From assembly GCA_006937955.1 (NCBI GenBank), contig SSNP01000052.1, forward strand, positions 2,719,886 through 2,783,885: a stretch of DNA of 64,000 nucleotides, in the 5' to 3' direction. This stretch comes from Pachypanchax playfairii. Taxonomy: Eukaryota; Chordata; Actinopteri; Cyprinodontiformes; Aplocheilidae. A program made the position numbers and the translations under genes. Below the pieces are notes generated by a model. That model was not told the origin of the DNA. It was given only the letters and a program-made list of their open reading frames with translations, and did no database searches. Of this stretch, positions 1 to 9,068 are shown piece after piece (within the stretch, counting starts at the first letter, position 1; the number at the start of each line of letters is the position of its first letter).

Positions 1-399
1 CAACAGCTCACCTGCTCCTACCAGCCTACTGACAGGAGCATCTCCTCATCACTTCCTGGCTCTGCTTCTGGCACTCAATCATATTTTTAGGTCATAACTC
101 AGTACAAGCTCCCTTTTTACAAACAATTCTGATCAATTCAGTTTCACAAATGTAGTGCTGAATTGTCCAGCATCTGAGGATACTTAGCAGGCCTCCAGAC
201 TTTATTATATTAATATTCAGTCAGTGGGTAATACTATCTGCCCAATTGTGGGTTCATGGCTGGTGCTTGGTGGATCTTGCTTCTGACTCAAGCCTGCTGT
301 TTGTAACAGCAGCTTGTTTTAATGGAAAAGCTGCCAATTTTTTGCACATTTAGCTGCGTTTCCAGAACTTTTCTCTATAAATCCAGCCTTCTCCACACC

Positions 400-800
400 A
401 CCTTTCTACTCTACGTCTGTAAACACAGCTGGACGAGCTCACTGACGTGTTACGTCAGGTGCTACTGAGAGAAAAAAAAACAAAACACAGCCGACAGTGG
501 AGACGGCCCAGGACCAGGTAGCAGCGTAGGTTACGTGATCAACACAGAAACATGACTAAACACCGGCCCGCAAAAAAGAAAAGAAAAAGGGAGGGAGGGA
601 GCGATCACCGGACCACCAGGAATTGTCCCGGTCCTCCCGATTAGCCACTCCGGGCCTGAAACCAGCACCACAGTATAAAATATCAACACAAAGTGGATAG
701 TGGAGATACCATGCCTGTACCTTTGCAGCTCAGTGTCATAACGCCCAGACTCGTTCATATTGTAATTTAGCATTTGCATGACTGAAATACTAGATACTAT
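400..800 (-). other. Unresolved repeat-like segment
   Basis: The segment contains a weak 82-codon open frame on the minus strand (531-779) with a SGPEWLIGRTGTIPGG stretch, which resembles translations of fish transposon remnants. No termini or target duplications were found. Confidence 0.2.
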
Positions 801-871
801 TCAAAGCTGACAGAACAAGGTAATATACGAGTGTCTCACACTGCAGGTATGAACCACAAACACTGCTATTA

Positions 872-1255
872 TCACTGCTGTATCAACCTTGGTAAAACGT
901 AATTCTTAGCTGTTTTTAGCTCCATATTTTGCTCACTCACCTCAGACTGGCGCCTTAAATCCTCGTTGGCGGGGCAGCAGTGTTGGTGTACTTTAGCTCT
1001 GCCGTGTAAAAGCAACGGGACAGTCTCCCTCTTCAGAACCAGCTCCTTCACAAAGCCTCGTTCATGCTCCAGCAAGTTGGTGAAGGAATCGCGGGTAAAA
1101 TGTTGTCTGCAAACTCCGGCATATAATTTTCTACACTAAATATTGGAACTAAAATCTAAGTTAATAACGCTAACTAAATGCTGTGCTATCAAATCGCTAA
1201 CCTGAAAATCGAAGACGTTTGCAGTTCTCTCTATTCAAACTCCAGCTCGATACGA
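872..1255 (-). other. Possible minus-strand promoter-proximal exons of an unidentified gene or transposon
   Basis: On the minus strand a TATAAAAA box (1277-1284) is followed after about 30 bases by a possible untranslated exon. That exon ends in a donor-like TTTTCAG/GTTAGC near 1200. A second open block (about 1110 down to 945) reads FTRDSFTNLLEHERGFVKEL and continues to a GAG/GTGAGTGAG donor near 943. The order promoter, exon, intron, exon looks like the start of a gene running out of the left edge. The family is not recognised and a transposon origin is possible. Confidence 0.3.
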
Positions 1256-1276
1256 GGCGTGTCTACGGCTGAGCCG

Positions 1277-1284
1277 TTTTTATA
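1277..1284 (-). promoter_or_regulatory. Possible TATA box, minus strand
   Basis: TATAAAAA on the minus strand lies in a GC-richer context upstream of the exon-like segments at 872-1255. The assignment is by motif alone. Confidence 0.3.
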
Positions 1285-1810
1285 CTCGGCAGCGGCAGAG
1301 CTGCCACGTCACAAAATCTTAAGAACCTCAGAGCTAATCAGCAAACTGGATTCGAAATTCGAATGCAGTACACTGTTTAACCTTAGGAGGGAGCCACACA
1401 GACGTTTTTTGGCTTAAAGTTAAGATTTTAACAAATATGCACTAAAATATCAAAATAATGCCTGGGACATGTAGTTAAGACTACTAGACACCCGTTTAGA
1501 CAGTTTATCAGCAAAAAAAAGTTGATTTGGGGGTTAGTTGCACTTTAAATTCACACGTTTCCATTGAAATATGATTCTGTCTTTCTGACCACATTCAAAG
1601 TTCTTTTTGTTTTTAGATTGTTTCTATGACGGTTAAAGTCAGAATGTCAAATCCTCTTTCTGTTTTTGCCTCAAGATACTAGAACTGCTTTCACTGTGAT
1701 CAAAGTAATGAATTATTCTGTCTTGTCTCTTCTGCTTTACCTTCCTTTATCCTCACTGAAAACACCTTTGAGCAGGTCTTTATCCTCTGGTCTGGAATTC
1801 ACTGAATATT

Positions 1811-2562
1811 GCTGCATGTTCTTCCTGTGCATGCTGCATGCTCTTCCTATACAAGCTACATGTTCTTCCTGTGCATGCTACATGCTCTTCCTGTGCATGC
1901 TGCATGTTCTTTCTGTGCATGCTGCATGTTCTTCCTGTGCATGCTGCATGTTCTTCCTGTGCATGCTGCATGTTCTTTCTGTGCATGCTGCATGTTCTTC
2001 CTGTGCATGCTGCATGCTCTTCCTATACAAGCTACATGTTCTTCCTGTGCATGCTACATGCTCTTCCTGTGCATGCTGCATGTTCTTCCTGTGCATGCTA
2101 CATGTTCTTCCTGTGTATGTTACATGTTCTTTCTGTGCATTCTGCATGTTCTTCCTGTGCATGGTACATGCTCTTCCTGTGCATGCTGCATGTTCTTTCT
2201 GTGCATGCTGCATGTTCTTCCTGTGCATGCTGCATGTTCTTCCCGTGCATGCTGCATGTTCTTCCTGTAGAAGCTACATGTTCTTCCTGTGCATGTTACA
2301 TGTTCTTTCTGTGCATGCTGCATGTTCTTCCTGTGCATGCTGCATGTTCTTCCTGTGCATGCTGCATGTTCTTCCTGTGCATGCTGCATGTTCTTCCTGT
2401 GCATGCTGCATGTTCTTCCTGTGCATGCTGCATGCTCTTCCTATACAAGCTACATGTTCTTCCTGTGCATGTTACATGTTCTTCCTGTGCATGCTGCATG
2501 TTCTTCTTGTACATGTTACATGTTTTCCCTGTGCATACTACATGTTCTTTCTGTACATGTCT
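1811..2562. repeat. Minisatellite 1: 21-bp unit, about 36 copies
   Basis: The unit is about GCTGCATGTTCTTCCTGTGCA, with variants such as TATACAAGCTACATG recurring at intervals. Because 21 is a multiple of three and the unit lacks stops, both strands show long Cys/Met/His-rich open frames that are artefacts. The right flank (2563-2690) matches the rest of a dispersed teleost repeat that also occurs at 59490-59690, so the array appears to have expanded from the GCATGTTCT...GTGCATG core of that repeat. Confidence 0.95.
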
Positions 2563-2690
2563 GGGATTTCTCCAAGGACTCCAGTTTCCTTCCAAAATCC
2601 AAATAGATTCATGTTAGGTTAGTTTGTGACTCTAATTTGTCTCTGGGTGTTTGACTGGCTGTTTTGTCTGTGAGTGACCATGTGATGTCT
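2563..2690 (+). repeat. 3' part of dispersed teleost repeat flanking minisatellite 1
   Basis: The segment contains GGATTTCTCCAAGGACTCC, a degenerate TTCCTTCCAAAATCC and GTGACTCTAATTTGTCTC. These correspond in order to the CGGACTCTGGTTTCCTCCC and CAACTCTAAATTGTTTC parts of the better copy at 59490-59690. Confidence 0.7.
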
Positions 2691-2699
2691 GCTGATGTG

Positions 2700-3660
2700 T
2701 CTGAGAAGGACATAACAAGTACAGGAGATCAAGTCTAAATACACAAACATCACTGCACTATCCAAGTTTTCTGATATTTTTTAAAGTGGATACCTGAAGA
2801 AACAAACATCTTCACAAACTTTTAATCTAAATGTGAACTGAATTGGATTGTATGATACAAAGCTGTATTTAGCCGGTGCATCTAAAGTTAATCCAGAACA
2901 ACAGAACAGCTCTCCTGATCCAACCACATTACGCACGTGTGAAACATGTGAATTAGTTAATCTTCCTAGTACTGACCATGCAGGAAGCCAAAACTTCTAC
3001 TTTTGGATCTTTTGTTATTTTGAAACCCTAAAACAAGAGATGGAGCAATGTAGAATAAAATATATATTTATATATATATTAGCATATTTATCTTTAAAGC
3101 TATTTGAAAGTCTTCATTACTAATTATCTCTAATAAGAGAATGTTTGATAATAACTTGCATATCACTGTGTTATGATCAGGGATGTTTGGTTTTCTGATG
3201 ATGAGATGTTGATTGGATTTTGAAGTGCCATGATCATCCCAACACAAGCCTCTGACTGATAAATGGATTTACTGTGAAGTGCCAACTGCAAGTTCTATGA
3301 ATGTAGTTTTGTTGTCAGTGCTGGAGATTAACTGGAAACAGAGAAAAAGAGTTGCCCTTAATTTGCTTCCACACTTAAAGGAAAAACCAAATCCCTTGCT
3401 TTGTTGAAATGGCTGATGCTTTTCTGTAGTAGATTTCTGCCTGAATGTGGATTGTACCGTATGAATAAAGCTTGCTCTGCAGAGCCTAAAGGCAGCTCTG
3501 CCTGAGGCCTTTCACTCTGCCAAGAAGAACATCATTCATAATGTAAAGCCTACGCTTGATCAAGAGAAGCTGAACTGCAGAACAGGCATGAGGATGGAGA
3601 CCTAAAAACCTGATGATGCAAACTGAAAAAAATATCAAATTTTTTCCCATTTTTTCTTCA
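2700..3660. other. Gene-free AT-rich stretch
   Basis: No coding segment, RNA gene or clear repeat was recognised. The 91-codon frame at 2848-3123 has no recognisable domain. Confidence 0.5.
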
Positions 3661-3689
3661 TGACTGAAACCACTTTGAAATGACAGTAG

Positions 3690-3790
3690 AGACTAATCAC
3701 AGTTCAGTTAAATTCACTTTATAGTACCAAATCAAACAAAGGTCATCCTCATCATCAACAGGTCCTTTCAGTCCAGTTAGAATGTGATCA
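3690..3790 (+). repeat. Dispersed fish repeat fragment (TTCAATTTTATT-type)
   Basis: TTCAGTTAAATTCACTTTAT followed by AGTACCAAATCA resembles the very common fish motif beginning TTCAATTCAATTTTATTTAT, with a 'caaatca' block next. Only a decayed fragment remains. Confidence 0.4.
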
Positions 3791-3919
3791 GTTTCAGTGA
3801 ATTACAAAATGCAAATGAATAAAAATAGTTTTCTGTCTAAGAAAAACCAGCAGATTGGGTTGAATCTTCATTTCACAGCATCTAAGCAGCACAAACTGGA
3901 GACAGTGGAAAGATTTAAA

Positions 3920-3920
<1 letters not shown>

Positions 3921-3959
<39 letters not shown>
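3921..3959. repeat. (ACT)13 microsatellite, 3' tail of the LINE
   Basis: Thirteen perfect ACT units, (TAG)n on the LINE strand, directly abut the conserved LINE 3' motif. Confidence 0.9.
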
Positions 3960-4167
3960 GTCATTTAGCAGACGCTTTTATCCAAAGCTACTTACATTGA
4001 GAGAACATACAAGCAAGAATTCAAAGAGAAGGAAAAAAATATAAGGAGGCGGACTGTTTGGAGTCCAGTTTAATTCCGACGCTGATACATCAAGTGTAAC
4101 AATTTTTTTTTTTTTTGTGAGAGATAAATTCTCAAATCGCTATCATAAATCATAAATTAATCCTACA

Positions 4168-4824
4168 TTAAGACTGAAAGTGTTCTTTAAAGAGGTGAGT
4201 CTTAAGTCTGCTCTTAAAAGTAGCTGCAGACTCTGAGGATCGGACCGAGTTTGGTAGGTCATTCCACCATCGGGGGACAACAGAGGAGAAGAGTTTGGAA
4301 CATGATCTCATGCCACGTTGTGGTGGAAGCGCTAGGCGTCTTTCAGCGGCTGAGCGTAGCTGACGCGTGGGAATGTAGGTTTGGATGAAGGAGTGAAGGT
4401 AGGTAGGAGCTGTGTGTGTTAGAGTCTGGTAAGCCAGAAGCAGAGCTTTGTATTTGATGCGTGCTGCAACTGGAAGCCAGTGCAGGGAAATGAGCAGCGG
4501 AGTGACATGAGCCCTCTTGGGCTGGTTGAAGACCAGACGTGCTGCTGCGTTCTGAATCATCTGCAGAGGTTTAACCGAGGACGCCGGAAGACCGGCCAGC
4601 AATGAGTTGCAGTAGTCGATCCGGGACAAGACCAGGGCCTGGACCAGAAGCTGTGTGGTGTGGTCTGTGAGGAAGGCTCTGATTTTCCTGATGTTGTAAA
4701 GCGCGAATCGACATGAGCGAGCTACGGAGTTAACCTGCTCTTTGAAGGACAGCTGGTTGTCCAGTATGACACCAAGGTTTCTGGCGGAGGTTTTGGGGAA
4801 CAGCGTGATGGAGTCAAGCTGCAC
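4168..4824 (-). pseudogene. LINE ORF2 C-terminal domain after the frameshift
   Basis: A 218-codon frame continues the same LINE protein. It has the post-RT region with ARNLGVILD, LHWLPVAARIKYKALLLAY and a final WNDLPNSVRSSESAATFKSR block, the characteristic C-terminus of L2-like elements. It sits two bases out of frame with the preceding segment. It ends before the 3' UTR motif near 3961-4000. Confidence 0.8.
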
Positions 4825-4826
4825 GC

Positions 4827-5987
4827 TTATCTGAGGGGTAAGGAGTTACTGGCAGGACAGATAATGAGGTCAGTTTTGGACAGATTAAGCTGAAGGTGGC
4901 GATCCCTCATCCACGCCGAGATATCTGAGAGGCAAGCAGATATCCGCACTGAGACGGATGTATCGTCTGGAGGGAACGAGAGGAGGAGCTGAGTGTCGTC
5001 AGCGTAGCAATGGTATGAGAAGCCATGGGAGCGAATGATCTCGCCTAATGAGGTGGTGTATAAAGAGAAGAGGAGAGGACCAAGGACCGAGCCCTGCGGG
5101 ACACCCGTCGCCAGCTCATGCAGACTGGACATCTGTCCATGCCACGAGACTCTGAAAGATCTTTCCGCAAGGTACGAGGTGAACCACGAGAGGACCGGTC
5201 CCGAGATGCCAAGCTTAGATAGCGTCGAGAGGAGAATGAGGTGGTTGACGGTGTCAAAAGCAGCAGACAGGTCAAGGAGTACGAGTACTGAGGAGAGACC
5301 AGCCGATCTGGCAACCCGTAGTGACTCTGCAACTGAGAGAAGAGCGGTTTCAGTGGAATGGCCTCGCTTAAAGCCTGATTGATAAGGATCAAGTAGGTCG
5401 TTGTCATGGAGGAACTGTGAGACTTGAGTGAAAACGGCTCGCTCTAGGATCTTGGACATGAACGGTAGGAGCGAGACTGGCCGGTAGTTTCCTACCTGGG
5501 CCGGGTCGAGCGACGGTTTTTTCAGCAGCGGAGTGACAGTGGCTTGCTTGAAAACTGAAGGAAAGATGCCAGTTTTCATGGAAGAGTTTATAATGTGGGT
5601 TATTGTAGGTTTGACAGCAGGAAGAATGCTCAGCAGGATATCCGTAGGAATCGGATCCAGAGGACACGTGGTTGGGTTAGATTCCACTATGAGTCGGGAG
5701 ACTTCGTCCTCATTCAGTAAGCGGAAGGAGCAGAGCGATTGACCGGAGGAAGGATGGACCAGACTGGGATGGTCAGGCTCAGAAAACTGATTTTTAATGG
5801 AGGCGATTTTGTCGGTGAAGTAGGTGGCGAACATGTCTGCAGTCAGCCCGGTGGGTGGCTGAGCAGGTGGAGGACGGATAAGAGTATTGAATGTCTTGAA
5901 TAGTTTTCCCATGCTAGGAGCATTTTGGATTTTGTTTTGATAAAAAGCAGGAAGAAACCTCCAGCCTTTTATTTTACTCATGGTCAT
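4827..5987 (-). pseudogene. LINE reverse transcriptase, truncated and frameshifted (N-terminal piece)
   Basis: A 386-codon frame encodes a non-LTR reverse transcriptase core. Motifs are NYRPVSLL (residues 167-174), LDLSAAFDTV (238-247), GVPQGSVLGPLLF (295-307) and the catalytic YADDT (328-332), followed by the CLSDISAWM...LQLNLSKT block typical of L2-like elements. The upstream endonuclease is absent. A one-base shift near 4835 moves the downstream coding into another frame, so the copy is inactive. The clade assignment (L2 rather than CR1 or Rex) is by motif memory. Confidence 0.85.
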
Positions 5988-5989
5988 GT

Positions 5990-6830
5990 CTAATTACACT
6001 TCCCTTGGTCAGCTGTTGTCTTGTCTTGTATTTTTATATTGTCTCGGTTTCTGTCTTCAGTGGTTTTGTCTCCATCCTGTGGTCTTGTCCACCAGGTCCC
6101 TTTTGATTGGATCAGTCATTTTCCTGTTCAGGTCCTTTCTTGGTTTAGTTAATGCTTCTTTGGTTCTATTCTTTCAGTTTCTGTCATGTGTTTTTATTGC
6201 TGACCTGTTCATGGTTCTCTTAGTATATTTTAGTTATTTACTCTTTGCTTTGCTTTTCTTCTCATGTGTTTTCAATTAACTTGGTCTTTTCTGGTTTTCA
6301 ACCATCTTTATCTGTCATGTGATCATGTTCTCATCTTTCATTTAATCATGTTATATGATTCATGTCACCATGTCATGTCTGTGTTTTTTTTTTGGTTCTC
6401 ACTTCAATGCTCTTGTCTTATCAAGCCTCATTTTTCCACCCGTGTCTGTTAATTAAGCCTCATGTGTAGATTTGAACCTTCCTGTCTGCTGCCTGCTCAT
6501 GGGTCCATCACCACAGACACAGTCTCATGACAACCTCACAGTGAAAGCTGGTTCCACAGAGGAGGAACCTGATACCAGAACACTCTGGGTCAGAATGCTT
6601 GTCAGTTCTGTAGAAAGACGGTTCTGGTCTAAGATCCACCAGGTTCTTAACATTATTAACTAATTAATGCACCTAAAGTAAATAACTGACTACAGTTTGT
6701 TCCTAAAGTGCTCAGGTCCAAAAACCAGAACCAGAACCTCAATCTGTCTGAGTTTGAGAACAGAAATTTGTCATCCAAGATTTTATGTCATTAAGACGAG
6801 TTTGTAATCTGAGTAACTGATTGGATTCAT
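5990..6830. other. Pyrimidine-rich gene-free stretch
   Basis: The plus strand is strikingly T/C-rich (5990-6460), with repeated TTCTGTC, CATGTTC and TTGTCTTG words. It is probably a decayed repeat, but no termini are seen. The open frames here have no recognisable domain. Confidence 0.4.
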
Positions 6831-6835
6831 AATTT

Positions 6836-7102
6836 AGGGGCGGCTGTGGCTCAGTGGTTAGAGCGGTCGTCCTCCAATTTGAAGGTTGGTGGATCGATCC
6901 CGGCTTCCACCGCCACATGTCGAAGTGTCCTTGGGCAAGACACTGAACCCCATGTTGCCCCCCGATCTGCGTATCGGGTTGTGTGAGTGTTAGCCCCTAC
7001 CCTCTCCCCCCGGTTTACATATCGGGTTGTGTGAAAGCGCTTTGAGTGGTCTGAATGACTAGAAAAGCGCTATACAAATACAGGACATTTACCATTTACC
7101 AT
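6836..7102 (+). repeat. tRNA-like SINE
   Basis: The head has a perfect pol III A box (TGGCTCAGTGG) and a near-match B box (GGATCGATCC) at tRNA-like spacing. The body has the teleost motif CCTTGGGCAAGACACTGAAC, and the 3' part AAAGCGCTTTGAGTGG and AAAGCGCTATACAAATACAG. The order matches a widespread fish SINE. It is not a functional tRNA, because no cloverleaf can be completed. Confidence 0.85.
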
Positions 7103-7104
7103 TC

Positions 7105-7595
7105 ATCAGGCTTCATTGATAAATATGAGTATCATTAGCATGGCAGTAAAAGAGAGAGGTTCAAAATAATCATATTTAAAGTTAACCAATAAACCTGTAA
7201 ATAAGCTGCTGGAGGAACATGAACATTTCACCCCTCCTCCACCTGAACTCTCAGGCTCCCTTACATCATCTTATCCTTTGTAGTACTAAGATCTCTATCT
7301 TCTGGCGCCATCTAGTGTTTCCATGGTGTCTTAGAGGACGCGTGCTTTGATGTGCAGCTTCACACCTTCACCACCAAGTGTCAGTGGTGCATTACAACTA
7401 CGCAGACTTTCTGACTGGCTTTTTGTGCATCACTGAGACTTGCACATTTTAAAAAATGGGCAGTAATTTATTTTCATTTCATTCAAGTTATTTTAATTTC
7501 ACGCTGGTTTCACAGGTCAGTGAAGAAGTGTGGCTGTTTTTTTTCCTAACAGGTGTTAGAAAAATTCATGTAGAGAGTTTCTCTCTGCAGACGCA
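7105..7595. other. Gene-free stretch
   Basis: No coding or repeat feature was recognised between the SINE and the Tc1 remnant. Confidence 0.4.
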
Positions 7596-7606
7596 CATAC
7601 GGTGGA

Positions 7607-7690
7607 GTCAAGTCAAGTCAACTTTATTTGTATAGCACTTTACAACATAAGGACATGCCCAAAGTGCTTTCACATATCAATACATTGAAT
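7607..7690 (+). repeat. Fish repeat fragment inserted in the left end of the Tc1 element
   Basis: AGTCAAGTCAACTTTATTTG, TATAGCACTTTACAAC and CCCAAAGTGCTTTCACA form the common teleost 'caactttattt...atagcac...caaagtgctt' tail. It lies between a possible Tc1 terminus (7598-7606) and the Tc1 subterminal block. Confidence 0.6.
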
Positions 7691-8034
7691 TAAAATTGAA
7701 AAAATGACAGCGAGACAAATAATTTAACAACTCTTTCCACCTTTAATGTGACCTGTAACCTGAACAGTGCAATTGAAAAACAACCTGAAACCTTTAAAGA
7801 GTAAAAATATGAAAGAAAAAACTAAAAATAACCTGATTGCATACATACACACACTTAAACGGATCCTTTGTTGCAGCACGTTTTATCACAACACAGTCTT
7901 TTTGGGTAGGAGCCTATCAGCACGGCACATCAATATTTACCCACTCTGCTTTGCAAAACTGCTCCAAATCTGACAGACAGCGAGAACATCTCTGTGCACA
8001 GCCCTCTTCAGATCAGCCCACAGATGTTCGATGG

Positions 8035-8130
8035 GATTCAGGTCTGGACTCTGGCTGGGATTCAGGTCTGGACTCTGGCTGGGATTCAGGTCTGGACTCT
8101 GGCTGGGATTCAGGTCTGGACTCTGGCTGG
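8035..8130. repeat. Minisatellite: 24-bp unit x 4 inside the Tc1 transposase
   Basis: Four identical consecutive copies start at 8035, 8059, 8083 and 8107. On the minus strand the unit encodes the SQSPDLNP-type segment of the Tc1 DxNPIE box, so the array is an in-frame amplification of a transposase motif. Confidence 0.95.
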
Positions 8131-9068
8131 GCCGATCTAAAGCCTCAGTGTGTGTTTTGAGTCATTTTCATGCTGAAAGATGAAGTTCCTCTTCATTTCT
8201 TCAGCTTTCTAACGTGCCCCAGTTCTCCCTCCACTTCTCTGTTGGTAGGATGTTCTTTTGGTGAGGAGCAGTGTTGTTTTTGTGCCAAATGTATCTTTTG
8301 AAACTATGTCCAAAAAGTTCAACCTTGGTTTGGGATGTTTCAGATGTCGTTATGCTAAATTAATCTGGACTTGGATGTTTTTCTTTGTAAGATAAGACTT
8401 CCGTACTGCCACCTGACCCCATAGCCCAGACATATGAAGGAGACGGCAGATTGTTGTCACGTGTACTACACAGACAGTACTTGCCAGAAACTCCTGCAGC
8501 TCCTTCAGTGTTGCTGTCGGCCTCTTGGCAGCCTCCCTGACTAGTTTTCTACTCGTCTTATCATCACTTTAGACGGACGTCCTGTTCTTGGTAATGTCAC
8601 TGTTGAGTCATATTTTCTCTACTTGATGATGACGGTCTATTTAATTCCTTGGAAATTGTTTTGTAGCCTTCACCTGACTGATATCTTTAAATAATGAGAT
8701 CCCTCGGATGCTTTGGAAGCTCTGCAGGCTTGTGCAGATGTGTCCGGAGAAGATACTAGAACAGCTGGACTTTATTTGGGGTTGAACAGATGCACTTCAG
8801 TTGGTGACAGGTGTGTGCTGACTCCAGTTTAACATGAGTTTGAATGTAATTGGTTAAATCTGAACACAGTCACATCCCCAGTTATAAAAGGGTGTGCACA
8901 CTTATGCAACCACATTATCCCAGTTGTTTATTTTTACTCCCTGACAGATTTCTGATTGTTTTCAGTTGCATTGTACAGGTTATAGGTCACATTAAAGGTA
9001 TTAAAGGTATCTTAAATCTCTAAAACCTGCATTGGAACAGGGTGTGTAGACTTTTTCTATCAACTGTA

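Larger units (their letters stand above)
3921..5987 (-). mobile_element. L2/CR1-type non-LTR retrotransposon, 5'-truncated, minus strand
   Basis: In minus orientation the element reads RT domain, C-terminal domain, a short 3' UTR whose end contains the conserved GATAAAAGCGTCTGCTAAATGA motif, and a (TAG)13 tail at 3921-3959. The tail replaces poly(A), as in L2/CR1-like LINEs, so the microsatellite belongs to the insertion. The endonuclease domain is missing, since the 5' end stops near 5987. No target duplication was identified. Confidence 0.85.
7600..9066 (-). mobile_element. Decayed Tc1/mariner-type transposon, minus strand
   Basis: The right terminus (minus-strand 5' end) reads CAGTTGATAGAAAAAGTCTA followed by CACACC, next to a TA at 9067-9068. 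The left part repeats the subterminal block CCTTTAATGTGACCTGTAAC (7741-7760) in inverted orientation to ATAGGTCACATTAAAGGTAT near 8981-9000. Internal antisense segments match Tc1 transposase landmarks: helix-turn-helix region near 8500-8750, DLNPIE box near 8035-8130, and a LKMKRNFIFQHE-like segment near 8170-8210. A central part is deleted near 8220 and no long frame survives. The left terminus is interrupted by another repeat (7607-7690). Confidence 0.85.

Noticed and set aside
1666..2622. Cys/Met-rich 318-codon frame
   Set aside because: It is almost entirely minisatellite 1. All three frames are open because the unit is 21 bp.
6836..6910. Possible tRNA gene
   Set aside because: The A and B boxes are present, but no complete cloverleaf or anticodon arm can be drawn and the downstream body is that of a fish SINE.
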